Shown here in pieces: positions 25,455-34,293 of a DNA stretch of 64,000 bases. The position numbers and the translations under genes are program-made. The notes under the pieces are model-generated. The model was not told the DNA's origin and ran no database searches. It saw only the letters and a list, made by a program, of their open reading frames with translations. The stretch lies in the NCBI RefSeq assembly GCF_021916785.1, contig NZ_JAKCFC010000003.1, forward strand, positions 434,001 to 498,000, written 5' to 3'. Numbering within the stretch: position 1 is the stretch's first letter; each line of letters opens with the position of its first letter. Origin of the DNA: Mycolicibacterium lacusdiani (GTDB lineage Bacteria > Actinomycetota > Actinomycetes > Mycobacteriales > Mycobacteriaceae).

Positions 25455-26279
25455 ATGGCGGAAAAGGTTTGGTTCATCACGGGCACGTCGAAGGGGTTCG
25501 GCCGGGAATGGGCGATCGCGGCGCTGGACCGCGGCGACAAGGTGGCGGCCACCGCGCGCGACGTGTCCACGCTCGACGACCTGGTGAGCCGATATGGCGA
25601 CGCCGTGCTGCCGATCCGCCTCGACGTCACCGACCGAGACGCCGACTTCGCGGCGGTCGAGCAGGCCCACGACCACTTCGGCAGGCTCGACGTCGTGGTG
25701 AACAACGCCGGCTACGGGCAGTTCGGCTTCATCGAGGAGCTGTCCGAGGCCGACGCGCGCGACCAGATCGAGACGAACGTCTTCGGTGCGCTGTGGGTGA
25801 CGCAGGCGGCGCTGCCGTTTCTGCGGGCACAACGCAGCGGCCACGTCATCCAGGTGTCGTCGATCGGCGGCATCACCGCGTTCCAGAACGTCGGCATCTA
25901 CCACGCGTCGAAGTGGGCGCTGGAGGGCTTCTCCCAGTCACTGGCGCAGGAGGTGGAGAGCTTCGGGATCCACGTCACGCTGATCGAGCCGGGCGGCTTC
26001 GACACCGACTGGGCCGGACCGTCGTCGCGGCGCGCGACTCCCCTGCCCGACTACGCCGAGGTGCACGCCGAGGCCGACCGCCGTCGCAGCCAGCGGATGT
26101 CCGCCCCGGGCGACCCGAAGGCCTCGGCGGCTGCGCTGCTGAAGGTGGTCGACGCCGAGAAGCCGCCGCTGCGGGTGTTCTTCGGGTCACTGCCGCTGAC
26201 GCTGGCCAAGGCCGACTACGAGAGCAGGCTGGCGACTTGGGAGGAATGGCAGCCCGTCGCCGAACTCGCCCAGGGTTAG
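25455..26279 (+). CDS. Short-chain dehydrogenase/reductase
   Basis: A 274-residue classical SDR. The cofactor motif is TGTSKGFG (about 9-16), followed by NNAGYGQFG, the catalytic serine in VSSIGG and the YHASKWALEGF active-site Tyr/Lys. It oxidises or reduces a small substrate with NAD(P)(H); the substrate is not known. AGGAGAAGG before the ATG at 25455 supports this start over an upstream one. It stands alone between divergent menG and convergent mgtA. Its TAG stop is the first base set of a 16-bp-arm palindrome shared with mgtA. Confidence 0.9.
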   Translation: MAEKVWFITGTSKGFGREWAIAALDRGDKVAATARDVSTLDDLVSRYGDAVLPIRLDVTDRDADFAAVEQAHDHFGRLDVVVNNAGYGQFGFIEELSEADARDQIETNVFGALWVTQAALPFLRAQRSGHVIQVSSIGGITAFQNVGIYHASKWALEGFSQSLAQEVESFGIHVTLIEPGGFDTDWAGPSSRRATPLPDYAEVHAEADRRRSQRMSAPGDPKASAAALLKVVDAEKPPLRVFFGSLPLTLAKADYESRLATWEEWQPVAELAQG

Positions 26280-26331
26280 CGATTCGTGGAACATTTCCCG
26301 CGCTGAGCGCAGGGGATGTTCCACGAATCGC
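26277..26331. repeat. Stop-linked palindrome, family B copy 1
   Basis: Starting within the SDR stop codon, GCGATTCGTGGAACAT (26279-26294) pairs perfectly with ATGTTCCACGAATCGC (26316-26331). The centre contains GCGCTGAGCGCAG. It lies between convergent SDR and mgtA and probably terminates both. Relatives occur at 31257 and 46870. Confidence 0.85.
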
Positions 26332-26336
26332 GGGGG

Positions 26337-27464
26337 TCAGGCCGCGCGGACCCCGCGGATGCCGAGCACCTGCTCGTAGTGGCCGACCAGTTGGCCGCAC
26401 ACCGCCGGCCAGGTGCGCGCGAGCACGCTGCGCCGGGCGGCGGTCGAGTAGCGCTGCCGCTCGGCCAGCAGGTGCGCCACGGCGCCTGGCAGCTTGTCCT
26501 CGAACTCGTCGACGCCAAGCAGCAGGCCGGTGTGCATCGGGGCCACCAGGTCGCGCGGGCCGCCCGCGTTCGGCGCGATGACCGGTACGCCCGAGGCCAT
26601 CGCCTCCTGCACCGTCTGGCAGAACGTCTCGTGCTCGCCGGGGTGGACGAAGACGTCCATGCTCGCGTAGGCCGCGGCCAGCTCGGCGCCGTACAGCGCT
26701 CCGGTGAAGACCGCCGAGGGCATGAGCGCGCGCAGCTTGGCCGAGTCGATGCCGTCACCGACGACGAGCAACTGGACCTCGCCGCGGCGGGCCAGCACCG
26801 CGAGGCGCTCGACGTGCTTCTCGGGGGCGAGCCTCCCGACGAAGCCCACGATCGGCTTGCCGTCGGGCGACCACGCCGCGCGCAGTCCACCGTTGCGCGC
26901 CGAGGGCACGAAGCCGGTGATGTCGACGCCGCGGCCCCAGTGGTGCACCCGGGGCACGCGGTGGGCGGTGAGGTTCTCCATCGCCGACGTCGACGGCGCC
27001 AGGGTGCGGTCGGCCATGCCGTGCAGGTGCCGCGTCCACGCCCATGCGGCGCGCGACATCACGCCGACGCCGTAGCTCTCCGCGAAGCCCGCGACGTCGG
27101 TCTGGAACACCGCCACCGTCGGCACGCCGAGGTAGCGGGCCGCGTGCAGTCCGCCGTAGCCGAGCAGCGCGGGCGACGCCAGGTGCACGACGTCGGGGTC
27201 GAAGCCGCGCAGCACGCCGACCATCCGCGGCCGCGGCACGCCCAACGGTAGCGACGTCACCTTGGGGAACATCCGCGACGGCACGCGGTGGACGCGAACG
27301 CCGTCGTGCACGCGTTCGGCGGGGTCCTGGCCCTTTGGAGTGTCCGGGGCGACCACCATCACTTCGTGGCCCGTGCGGCGGAGATGCTCGATCACCCGGA
27401 GCACTGAGTTCGTGACTCCGTTGACGTTGGGGAGGAAGCTCTCGGCGACGATGGCTACTCGCAC
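26337..27464 (-). CDS. mgtA: GDP-mannose-dependent alpha-mannosyltransferase MgtA
   Basis: A 375-residue GT4 (GT-B fold) glycosyltransferase matching Rv0557 (378 residues). In mycobacteria and corynebacteria MgtA mannosylates a glucuronic acid diacylglycerol glycolipid and was earlier described as PimB. The N-terminus [19 protein letters not shown] is the acceptor domain. Nucleotide-sugar motifs are [32 protein letters not shown] and [19 protein letters not shown] (EX7E type). The GTG at 27464 matches the M. tuberculosis start (VRVAIVAES); no good ribosome binding site is visible. A longer frame upstream overlaps the divergent lipoprotein gene and is rejected. Confidence 0.94.
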   Translation of the reverse strand: MRVAIVAESFLPNVNGVTNSVLRVIEHLRRTGHEVMVVAPDTPKGQDPAERVHDGVRVHRVPSRMFPKVTSLPLGVPRPRMVGVLRGFDPDVVHLASPALLGYGGLHAARYLGVPTVAVFQTDVAGFAESYGVGVMSRAAWAWTRHLHGMADRTLAPSTSAMENLTAHRVPRVHHWGRGVDITGFVPSARNGGLRAAWSPDGKPIVGFVGRLAPEKHVERLAVLARRGEVQLLVVGDGIDSAKLRALMPSAVFTGALYGAELAAAYASMDVFVHPGEHETFCQTVQEAMASGVPVIAPNAGGPRDLVAPMHTGLLLGVDEFEDKLPGAVAHLLAERQRYSTAARRSVLARTWPAVCGQLVGHYEQVLGIRGVRAA

Positions 27465-27575
27465 ACCGCAGAGCGTGGCAGCCGCGCCTGTCGCGGAGGT
27501 TGCCGCAAGGGATACGACACGCGAAGATTCCCACCCCCGCATACTGGGAGCGACGTGACGACCGAAGGAGCGCAG

Positions 27576-28262
27576 ATGGGTCGGACGGGTCTGCTGGTCG
27601 CGATCGTGGCGGCCGTCCTCCTCACCGCCGGATGCACCAAGCAGGTCACCGGTGTCGCGCAACCCGATCCGGCCACCGCGCCCGTCGTCATCACCGAGGA
27701 CGGGTACGGCATCCGCCTGGGATTCGACGATGCGCCCGTCGAGGTCGAGATCTTCACCGAGCCGCAATGCAGCCACTGCGCGGACCTGCAGGCCGACTTC
27801 GGCGACCAGCTCGCGTCCTACGTCGCGACCGGCCAGCTGGCCGTCACCTACCGGCCACTGACCTTCCTCGACGACGAGACCGACGGCCATTCGGCCCGCG
27901 TCGCGAACGCAATGTTCCAAGCGGCGACGCCGGACTCCGCCGAGGGCGCCGCTGCCACCGGCCCGCAGTTTCAGCGCTTCGTCCAGGAACTATGGGCCAA
28001 CCAGGAGCCCGGCGGGCCAGGCCCCAGCGCCGAGAAGATGGCCGACATGGCCGGTCGCGCAGGCATCCCCGGTGCCGTCGTCGGCCGGATCTCCCACGGC
28101 GACATGGCATTCGACACCACCGGCATGTCGGACACGAACTACGAGTTCCTCTATGAGATCGACCCGGTCGACACCGGAACGCCGACGGTCTTCGACCTGG
28201 TGAACGGCGAGAAGATCGACGTCTACGACAACGACTGGCTCTCGACGCTCATGTCGTCCTGA
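27576..28262 (+). CDS. Lipoprotein with DsbA-like thioredoxin domain
   Basis: A 228-residue exported protein. The signal peptide [15 protein letters not shown] has its lipobox Cys near residue 19. The mature domain reads [21 protein letters not shown], a CxxC (C-S-H-C) redox site, and continues as a DsbA-type fold with a helical insert and a cis-Pro-like TPTVFDL near the end. It likely oxidises, isomerises or reduces disulfides in exported proteins. Start: AAGGAG precedes the ATG at 27576; a GTG at 27555 with GGGAG upstream is an alternative. Its last 40 bp overlap the 3' end of the gene on the other strand. No M. tuberculosis counterpart sits at this position in my recollection. Confidence 0.85.
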   Translation: MGRTGLLVAIVAAVLLTAGCTKQVTGVAQPDPATAPVVITEDGYGIRLGFDDAPVEVEIFTEPQCSHCADLQADFGDQLASYVATGQLAVTYRPLTFLDDETDGHSARVANAMFQAATPDSAEGAAATGPQFQRFVQELWANQEPGGPGPSAEKMADMAGRAGIPGAVVGRISHGDMAFDTTGMSDTNYEFLYEIDPVDTGTPTVFDLVNGEKIDVYDNDWLSTLMSS

Positions 28263-28774
28263 CGGTCGAGCCTGCGCGCCAGCAGCGCCAGTACCGCCAG
28301 CATTGCGCCCGCGATCACCCAGCCGAGCACCGCGATCGATCCAGCGGGGATGACCGCGAGCAGCGCGTTGCGGTCCCGCACGCGGACGACGTCGGGATCG
28401 TTCTCGTCGTACTCGACGTAGATCCGCATGCCGGTGTCGAGTTCCGACGGGTACAGCACGCCGAGTTCGGGCCGGTAGGTCACGCGGTCGGGGGTGACGA
28501 ACTCGATGGTGGACCGCCGCGGTCCAGCGTCGAGCACCTCGGCCGCGGCGACGCCCATGTGCCGCTCGATCTGGCGGTCGTTGCGCCACGCACCGGCGAT
28601 CAGCAGCACCGACTGCAGCGTCACCAGGCAGGCGAAGATCACGACCCCGATGCGGGCGTAGCGGATGACGCGTTGCGGCCTCGTCTCGCCCGGTTCGCCG
28701 TAGAGGTGCGGGATCAGGACGCGACGCACCGTGGCGACGGCCTCGGGGACGGCCTTGGTGAGCGTCGCGATCAC
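28223..28774 (-). CDS. DUF3592-type membrane protein (Rv0556-like)
   Basis: A 183-residue protein with membrane helices at about 33-54 ([20 protein letters not shown]) and 146-168 ([19 protein letters not shown]). Between them is a beta-rich extracytoplasmic part with [20 protein letters not shown] and [14 protein letters not shown], typical of DUF3592-like small domains. It occupies the position of Rv0556 after menD. GTG 28774 overlaps the menD stop (GTGA), indicating translational coupling to menD. Function unknown; a role near the membrane in quinone metabolism is only suggested by co-transcription. Its 3' end overlaps the convergent lipoprotein gene by 40 bp. Confidence 0.82.
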   Translation of the reverse strand: MIATLTKAVPEAVATVRRVLIPHLYGEPGETRPQRVIRYARIGVVIFACLVTLQSVLLIAGAWRNDRQIERHMGVAAAEVLDAGPRRSTIEFVTPDRVTYRPELGVLYPSELDTGMRIYVEYDENDPDVVRVRDRNALLAVIPAGSIAVLGWVIAGAMLAVLALLARRLDRQDDMSVESQSLS

Positions 28775-30417
28775 GGCATGTCTCGCAGCGCGCTGCGGAT
28801 CGCTGCGTGCAGCCCGCGCAGCGACGAACGGTCGGCCTTCACCTCCACGACGCGCATGCCGTCGAACGGTTCGGCGACGACGGCGGCGAGCTGATCGGCC
28901 TCCACCTGGGTCGCCTCGACGTGGTATGCCCGGCACAGCGCGCTGACGTCGACGTCGTGCGGGGTGCCGAAGATGCGCGACGAGACGTCGGAGAAGCGCG
29001 GGTCGCCCTGCTCGAGCAATTCGAAGATGCCGCCGCCGTTGTCGTTGGAGACCACGATCGTGAGGCTCTTCGGCCGCGGTTCGGTGGGGCCGATCAGCAG
29101 GCCGGAGCTGTCGTGGACGAACGTCAGGTCCCCCAGCAGTGCGACGGTCCGGCCCCCCGTTCGCTCGTGGGCCAGCGCGGCGCCGATGGCCGTGGACACC
29201 GTGCCGTCGATGCCCGCGACCCCGCGGTTGGAGCGCACCGAGATCCCCGGCCGTTGCAGACCGACCAGTGCCGCGTCCCGCACGGGGTTCGACGCCCCGA
29301 GCACCAGCTGGTCGCCGTCGCGCAGACCGTCGACGACCGCGGCGGCCACGTGCATGCCGGTGGTGAGGTGGTGGGTCTCGAGCTGGCTGCGGACGGTGTC
29401 GACGGCGGCCGCGTTGGCCTTCGCGCAGCGCGCGATCCACGCCGGGTCGGGCGTGCCGCTGAGCACCGCACGGGTGCCGGTGGCCTGCGAGTTGCCCGAG
29501 ACGTCAGGCCAGCGAGGTCCGGTGGTGAGGGCGAACACCGGCACCGAGGAGTCGGCCAGCAGTGCCGATACCGGGCGGTGCAGGGTGGGCCGGCCCAGCA
29601 TGATCACCTGGCGCGGCTTCAGCAGCGGCAGCGCCAGCGGGTGCAGCGGGTTGGCTGCCGGCGGGGCGGTGGGCTCGGCGACCGTCGGCAGATTGGCGAG
29701 GTTTGGGTGCACGCCTGCGCCGTGGCCGGCGATCACGACGGTGTCGGGCGTGACGTCGATGTCGAGCGGCTGATCGAACGACACCGTGGGCGTGACGGTC
29801 CACGACTTGCCGTCGGGCCGTCCGGGCGGCACCGCGTCGTCGACGTCGCCGGCGTCAGGCACCAGCGGCTCGCGCAGCGGGATGTCGAACTGCACTGGCC
29901 CGGCGTTGGCGCTGCGAGAACCCTTCGCCGCGACCAGGACTCGGCAGGTGGCAGAGCGCCACTGCGCGTTGAGGGCGTCGAGCTTCTCCGGCGACCCCTC
30001 GGCCAGACCGAGGCTGATGGTCTCGCGAACCTGGTTGCCGAAGTAGCCCAGCTGCTCCATCGTCTGGTTGGCGCCGGTGCCGAGGAGTTCGTAGGGCCGG
30101 TTGGCGCTCAGGACGATCAGCGGAACGCGCGCGTAGTTGGCCTCGACGACGGCGGGGCCGAGGTTGGCGACGGCGGTACCGGAGGTCATCGCGATGCAGA
30201 CCGGCGAGGCCGCAGCGACCGCGAGCCCGATGGCGAGGAAGCCCGCGGTGCGCTCGTCGATGCGGACGTGCAGGCGCAGCCGGCCCTGCCGGTCGGCCTG
30301 TTCGAGGGCGAAGGCGAGCGGGGCGTTGCGGGAACCGGGACACAGCACCACGTCGCGGACGCCGCCGCGGACGAGTTCGTCGACGACGATGCGCGCCTGC
30401 GTCGTCGACGGGTTCAT
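28771..30417 (-). CDS. menD: SEPHCHC synthase MenD
   Basis: A 548-residue thiamine diphosphate enzyme joining isochorismate and 2-oxoglutarate to give SEPHCHC, the first committed menaquinone step. The N-terminal [20 protein letters not shown] is followed by [11 protein letters not shown]. The ThDP/Mg-binding region [13 protein letters not shown]...SNDNGGGIF lies around residues 428-465, and the size agrees with Rv0555 (554). The ATG at 30417 is used; a much longer frame upstream crosses bpoC and is rejected. Upstream bpoC ends 37 bp before, and DUF3592 follows with a 4-bp overlap, so bpoC-menD-DUF3592 is a likely operon driven by the leaderless bpoC promoter. Confidence 0.96.
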   Translation of the reverse strand: MNPSTTQARIVVDELVRGGVRDVVLCPGSRNAPLAFALEQADRQGRLRLHVRIDERTAGFLAIGLAVAAASPVCIAMTSGTAVANLGPAVVEANYARVPLIVLSANRPYELLGTGANQTMEQLGYFGNQVRETISLGLAEGSPEKLDALNAQWRSATCRVLVAAKGSRSANAGPVQFDIPLREPLVPDAGDVDDAVPPGRPDGKSWTVTPTVSFDQPLDIDVTPDTVVIAGHGAGVHPNLANLPTVAEPTAPPAANPLHPLALPLLKPRQVIMLGRPTLHRPVSALLADSSVPVFALTTGPRWPDVSGNSQATGTRAVLSGTPDPAWIARCAKANAAAVDTVRSQLETHHLTTGMHVAAAVVDGLRDGDQLVLGASNPVRDAALVGLQRPGISVRSNRGVAGIDGTVSTAIGAALAHERTGGRTVALLGDLTFVHDSSGLLIGPTEPRPKSLTIVVSNDNGGGIFELLEQGDPRFSDVSSRIFGTPHDVDVSALCRAYHVEATQVEADQLAAVVAEPFDGMRVVEVKADRSSLRGLHAAIRSALRDMP

Positions 30418-30454
30418 CGGTTCATCACCACTACTACAGCGTGTCACATGCCGT

Positions 30455-31237
30455 TCAGACCCCGGCGGCGAAGAACTCCAGAGCGGCTGCGTTGACCACG
30501 TCGGGACGCTCGAGGAAGCCGAGGTGTCCGGTGTCGGGAATCCGCAGGTACCGGCCATTGGGTAGGGCGTCGGCGACCTCGCGGCCGAGGTGCGGCGGCA
30601 ACATGATGTCGTCGGCGAACCCGATGACCAGCGCCGGGGCGACGATGCTGCGGTAGGCGGGCAGCCGGTTGCCGTCCGGGGCCACGTCGATCTGGGCGCG
30701 CAGCCCGGGTGTGATCTTCGTCGGCCACATGGTGAACATGTCGATCCAGTCGCGTACGGCGGCGTCGTCGTTGAGCGTCTTCGGCGAGAAGCCCTCGAGC
30801 AACCGCAGCTTGGCGTCATAGGCGGGCGGCAGCTCGACGCCCGCGGCGTGGAACTCGCGCTCGGCCACCCGGGAGAACTCGCGCGTGCGGTCCTCGCGGC
30901 CGCGGGTGGCCATCAGCACCGCCGCCGACACCAGGTCGGGGCGGGCGAGCATCAGTTCCTGGGCGATGTAGGACCCCATCGAGACGCTCATGATGCGCAC
31001 CGGGCCCAGGTCGAGCGACTCGATCAGCGCGGCGGTGTCGGCGACCATCTGAGCGGTGGTGAAGCCGGTGGCGTTCTCGGTGGCGCCGATCCCGCGGTTG
31101 TCGAACGTGATGACGCGGTAGCCGGCCCGCTGGAACGCGGGCACCTGATGCAGGTGCCACGTCCGTCCCGCTCCCCCGCGGCCGGCGATGAAGAGGACGG
31201 GGTCGCCGGATCCGCGGTCGTCGTAGGCCAGATTCAC
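30455..31237 (-). CDS. bpoC: Alpha/beta hydrolase BpoC
   Basis: A 260-residue hydrolase matching Rv0554. The name (non-haem bromoperoxidase) is historical; the protein is a serine hydrolase. The oxyanion [10 protein letters not shown] follows the first strand, the nucleophile elbow is [10 protein letters not shown], and the catalytic His is in DTGHLGF. The gene heads the menD transcript, which raises the possibility of a MenH-like SHCHC synthase role, since no other menH candidate is visible; this is inference. GTG 31237 matches the M. tuberculosis N-terminus (INLAYDD) and lies 7 nt after TAGGGT. A longer frame upstream runs into a repeat and is rejected. Confidence 0.9.
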   Translation of the reverse strand: MNLAYDDRGSGDPVLFIAGRGGAGRTWHLHQVPAFQRAGYRVITFDNRGIGATENATGFTTAQMVADTAALIESLDLGPVRIMSVSMGSYIAQELMLARPDLVSAAVLMATRGREDRTREFSRVAEREFHAAGVELPPAYDAKLRLLEGFSPKTLNDDAAVRDWIDMFTMWPTKITPGLRAQIDVAPDGNRLPAYRSIVAPALVIGFADDIMLPPHLGREVADALPNGRYLRIPDTGHLGFLERPDVVNAAALEFFAAGV

Positions 31238-31244
31238 GCCCGCG

Positions 31245-31250
31245 ACCCTA
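31245..31250 (-). promoter_or_regulatory. Leaderless -10 box of bpoC-menD
   Basis: On the minus strand TAGGGT is followed by 7 nt and the GTG at 31237. No Shine-Dalgarno is present. Confidence 0.5.
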
Positions 31251-31256
31251 CTTGAG

Positions 31257-31309
31257 AGCGATTCGTGCACCCCGAGGCGCGGTGAGCGCGCCCGAGCGTG
31301 CACAAATCA
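31257..31309. repeat. Stop-linked palindrome, family B copy 2 (diverged)
   Basis: AGCGATTCGTGCAC near 31257-31270 pairs with GTGCACAAATCAC (31298-31310) with two mismatches. The centre contains GCGGTGAGCGCG as in the other copies. The TGA stop of the DJ-1 gene lies inside one arm. It separates that gene's end from the bpoC promoter. Confidence 0.65.
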
Positions 31310-32020
31310 CCGGGTGCGGGCGCGGACCTTGCCGATCGCGCGATCCCAGAGCAGCCGTACCGGCGCGGTGACCTGGCCGGTGGCGATCATGTCCCGTGAC
31401 AGCAGCGCGGTCGCGGTGGCCTTCGTGGTCGCCGACGCCTTCGACATGTGGCCGGAGTCGAACGGCGGCTGCGGGTCGTATTCGATGACGAGCTGGATCA
31501 CCTTGGCGCGCGCCTCGCCGGCGATCTGCCCGGCGAGCCACATCGCCATGTCCAGGCCCGCCGACACCCCTGCTGCAGTGACGAGCTTGCCCTCCCGCAC
31601 GATGCGCTGATCACCGACCGGTGTCACCCCGAAGGTCCGCAGTAGCGTCAACGCGCTCCAGTGCGACGTCGCGCGGTGGCCGTCGAGCAGTCCGGCTGCG
31701 GCCAGCAGCACCGACCCCGTGCACACCGACGTCGTCCACGTCGACGTCTCGTGGGCGCGACGCAGCCACTCGAGCACCTTCTCGTCGCGGGCGTGTTCCA
31801 TGGTGCCGGGACCACCGGGGACGAGAATGACGTCGGGCGAGGGGGTTTCGTCGAACGTGTGGGTGGCTCCGACGAGGAGGACGCCGGAGTCGGCGGGCAC
31901 CGGTCCGGTCTCGTGCCAGACGAAGCGCACCTGCGCGTCGGGCAGGTTGCGCAGCACCTCGTAGGGACCGATGAAGTCCAGGGCGGTGAAGTTCGGATAG
32001 AGGACGATGGCGATCTGCAT
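31307..32020 (-). CDS. DJ-1/PfpI family protein, isonitrile hydratase-like
   Basis: A 237-residue protein of the DJ-1/ThiJ/PfpI fold. LYPNFTALDFIGPYEVL at the N-terminus, VPGGPGT and the nucleophile elbow TSVCTGSVLLAAAGLLDG (catalytic Cys), then ATSHW and VTAAGVSAGLDMA, closely follow the pattern of Pseudomonas isonitrile hydratase, which converts isonitriles to N-formamides. That activity is an analogy and not proven. AGGAGA precedes the ATG at 32020. It lies 22 bp after a GlxA-type regulator gene on the same strand, forming a probable regulator-enzyme pair. Confidence 0.85.
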   Translation of the reverse strand: MQIAIVLYPNFTALDFIGPYEVLRNLPDAQVRFVWHETGPVPADSGVLLVGATHTFDETPSPDVILVPGGPGTMEHARDEKVLEWLRRAHETSTWTTSVCTGSVLLAAAGLLDGHRATSHWSALTLLRTFGVTPVGDQRIVREGKLVTAAGVSAGLDMAMWLAGQIAGEARAKVIQLVIEYDPQPPFDSGHMSKASATTKATATALLSRDMIATGQVTAPVRLLWDRAIGKVRARTR

Positions 32021-32042
32021 GGTGGTCTCCTGTGTTGGGTGG

Positions 32043-33059
32043 TCAGGCGGGGGCCGTGGCGAAGCTGCGCCGGTACTGGTCCGGTGAGACGCCCATCCGT
32101 CGAACGAAGTTGCGGCGCATGGTCTCCGAGGTTCCGAAGCCGCACCGCGCGGCGATCACGGTGACGGTGTCGTCGGTCTCCTCGAGTTGGCGACGGGCGG
32201 CGTCTGTGCGGATGCGTTCCACGTAGGCGCCGGGGGCCTCGCCGACCTCCTCGGTGAATAGCCGGGTGAAGTGCCGCGGGCTCATCGCGGCGCGACGCGC
32301 GAGGTCGGCGATCGCGTGCGCGCCGCCCGGATCCGACTCGATGGCCTCCTGCACGGCACGGATCGGCGCCCGCCTGGCGCGCGGCATCCACACCGGGGCG
32401 GCGAACTGGGTCTGGCCGCCGGGACGACGGAGGTAGAGCACCAACCAGCGGGCCACGGTCTGCGCGATCTCGGTGCCGTAGTCGTCCTCGACCAGCGCCA
32501 GCGCCAGGTCGATGCCCGCGGTGACGCCGGCGGCGGTCCACACGGTCTCGGAGCTGCGCACGAAGATGGGCTCGGGATCGACTCGGACAGCTGGGTATTC
32601 GCGGGCCAGCTGTCCGGCGAACGCCCAGTGCGTGGTGGCCGGGCAGCCGTCGAGCAGCCCCGCCTCGGCGGCGAGCAGCGCGCCGTTGCAGACGCTGACG
32701 ACCCGGCGCGCGGTCTTGGCGACCCGCTGAATCCACGCGATGACCTCGGGGTCGCGGCGGACGTCGTCCGAGCCGAACCCGCCCGGCAGCACGACGGTGT
32801 CCAGCGCCGCACCGTCCTCGGGCAGCGGGTGCGCGACCAGTTCGAGACCCGTGCCGGTCTTGACCGACCCGCCACCGAGGGACACGACGGAGACGCCGTA
32901 ACCGTCCCGACTCCGTCCGGCTGCGGCCAGGCAGGCGCTGGCGGCGGTGAAGACGTCGAACGGACCCACCAGGTCGAGGGCCTGCACGCCCTCGAAGCCC
33001 AGGATCACCACGGTCCGCCTCACGCCCTCAGTGTGGGCGACGGGGCCGATGGCGTCCAT
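32043..33059 (-). CDS. GlxA family transcriptional regulator (DJ-1 domain + AraC HTH)
   Basis: The protein has 338 residues. Residues ~15-200 form a DJ-1-like sensor domain (ILGFEGVQALDLVGPFDVF, LPGGFGSDD, SVCNGALLAAEAGLLDG). Residues ~235-335 form an AraC DNA-binding domain (ADLARRAAMSPRHFTRLFTEE, CGFGTSETMRRNFVRRMG). The sensor keeps the Cys of the elbow. Such regulators activate catabolic genes on binding small metabolites. The ATG at 33059 or the GTG at 33023 (RRTVVILGF) could be the start. The gene directly upstream of a DJ-1/isonitrile hydratase-like enzyme is its most likely target; the shared fold suggests that both might see the same ligand. Confidence 0.9.
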   Translation of the reverse strand: MDAIGPVAHTEGVRRTVVILGFEGVQALDLVGPFDVFTAASACLAAAGRSRDGYGVSVVSLGGGSVKTGTGLELVAHPLPEDGAALDTVVLPGGFGSDDVRRDPEVIAWIQRVAKTARRVVSVCNGALLAAEAGLLDGCPATTHWAFAGQLAREYPAVRVDPEPIFVRSSETVWTAAGVTAGIDLALALVEDDYGTEIAQTVARWLVLYLRRPGGQTQFAAPVWMPRARRAPIRAVQEAIESDPGGAHAIADLARRAAMSPRHFTRLFTEEVGEAPGAYVERIRTDAARRQLEETDDTVTVIAARCGFGTSETMRRNFVRRMGVSPDQYRRSFATAPA

Positions 33060-33099
33060 GCCACGTACCCCACGAATCAGGACACGGCCAACGTCGCGA

Positions 33100-34281
33100 T
33101 CAGGCCGCGCCGAGCAGCGTGACCCGCAGCAGGTGGCGCACGACGGCCTGCGCCTCCGCGGTGCGCTCGTACTGCATCAGCCGACCCAGGTCGACCACCA
33201 TCGCGAAGGCAGCGTGCACGGCGAATCTGGCTTCGCCCGAAGCGATCTCAGGCCTCGCCTCGGTGACCTGACGCGCCCACGCCGCCACGGTGGCCCGCTG
33301 GACGTCGGTCAGCGCGGCCAGGTCCTCGGCGGGCAGGTTGCCCCGCTCGGCGTAGTAGACGTATGCGAGTTCCGGTTCGGCGAAGGACCGGGTGACGAAC
33401 GCGTCGATCAGCTGGCCGACCGCGTCGACGGGGCCGTCCGCGTCGGCGAGAGCCGCGGGTACGTCACCCGATACCCGTTCTGCCGCACGGCGATACGACA
33501 CGGTCAGGATGGCGCTCTTGCCGGGAAAGAACCGGTAGAGACTCGAGGTAGGGATGCCTGCTGCAGCCGCGATGTCCTCCATGCCCGTCTCGCGGTAGCC
33601 ACGCTCGTTGAACAGGCCCATCGCGGCGTGCAGGATCGTTTCGTACTCGCCTGCTGCCGCGGCCGGCGTGACGCGGCCGGGCAGGGGTCGCTTCTCCGCA
33701 GACCCATCGGGCAGGTCGGTGTCCCGCACGTCGCGCGCAATCCTGGTCAGGATCGCGTGCACCCGGTCGGTCGGGAGCTGAGCGCGGTGATCGGTGATGC
33801 TTCCTATGGCACTGAGCACCGTCGACGACAGCGTCCACCGCTGCCGGGACGTCAGGTTCGGACGCAGTTCCGTCAACGGCCGCTGGAGCCTGCGATTCAC
33901 CAACTTGACCTGGCCGTTCAGGACGGCCTGGTCCTGCTCTTCGAGGTAGCGCCCCTCCCAGCGGTACAGCCCGCCGCTGACGCGGTACGTGAGCGTCGTC
34001 GCGATCAGCGCGGTGACGAGGCGGTCCCAGGCCTGTTCCGGGGTCTCGCCATCGGACTCGTCGGCGAACGCGGTGCAGTCGACCAGCTGCTGACCCAGTG
34101 CGAGGACGGCGAGTCGGAAGAGGTCGTACTTGCCTGCGTAGTGGCGGTACAGCGACGTCGCCGTCACACCGACCCGACGAGCGATGTCGTCCATGCTGAC
34201 CCGGTGATAGCCGAGTTCGCTGAATGCCTCCGCCGACGCGCGGGCGATCTGCTCCTTGCGATCCTTTGGGCGCCTGCGCAC
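33100..34281 (-). CDS. Tandem TetR family regulator (two HTH domains in one protein)
   Basis: A 393-residue fusion of two TetR units. The first HTH is at about 8-54 (IARASAEAFSELGYHRVSMDD, LYRHYAGKYDLF), and the second at about 214-262 (ILHAAMGLFNERGYRETGMED, LYRFFPGKSAIL). Each is followed by a helical ligand-binding half. One polypeptide could therefore bind a palindrome without dimerising. It is the last gene of the amidohydrolase-ligase-menC group, 12 bp after menC. A perfect TetR-sized palindrome (36869-36886) lies in the same operon just upstream of the acyl-CoA ligase and is the natural candidate operator. Ligand unknown, perhaps an acyl-CoA. Confidence 0.9.
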   Translation of the reverse strand: MRRRPKDRKEQIARASAEAFSELGYHRVSMDDIARRVGVTATSLYRHYAGKYDLFRLAVLALGQQLVDCTAFADESDGETPEQAWDRLVTALIATTLTYRVSGGLYRWEGRYLEEQDQAVLNGQVKLVNRRLQRPLTELRPNLTSRQRWTLSSTVLSAIGSITDHRAQLPTDRVHAILTRIARDVRDTDLPDGSAEKRPLPGRVTPAAAAGEYETILHAAMGLFNERGYRETGMEDIAAAAGIPTSSLYRFFPGKSAILTVSYRRAAERVSGDVPAALADADGPVDAVGQLIDAFVTRSFAEPELAYVYYAERGNLPAEDLAALTDVQRATVAAWARQVTEARPEIASGEARFAVHAAFAMVVDLGRLMQYERTAEAQAVVRHLLRVTLLGAA

Positions 34282-34293
34282 GACGTCAGCTGA

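Noticed and set aside
26277..26331. Insertion sequence ends for the family B palindromes
   Set aside because: The elements are only about 55 bp, contain no coding capacity and show no target duplication that I can see. They are better described as REP-like.
28223..29440. 405-residue frame covering DUF3592 with a long Arg-rich extension
   Set aside because: The extension is out of frame with menD and lacks a domain; the GTG at 28774 overlapping the menD stop is the real start.
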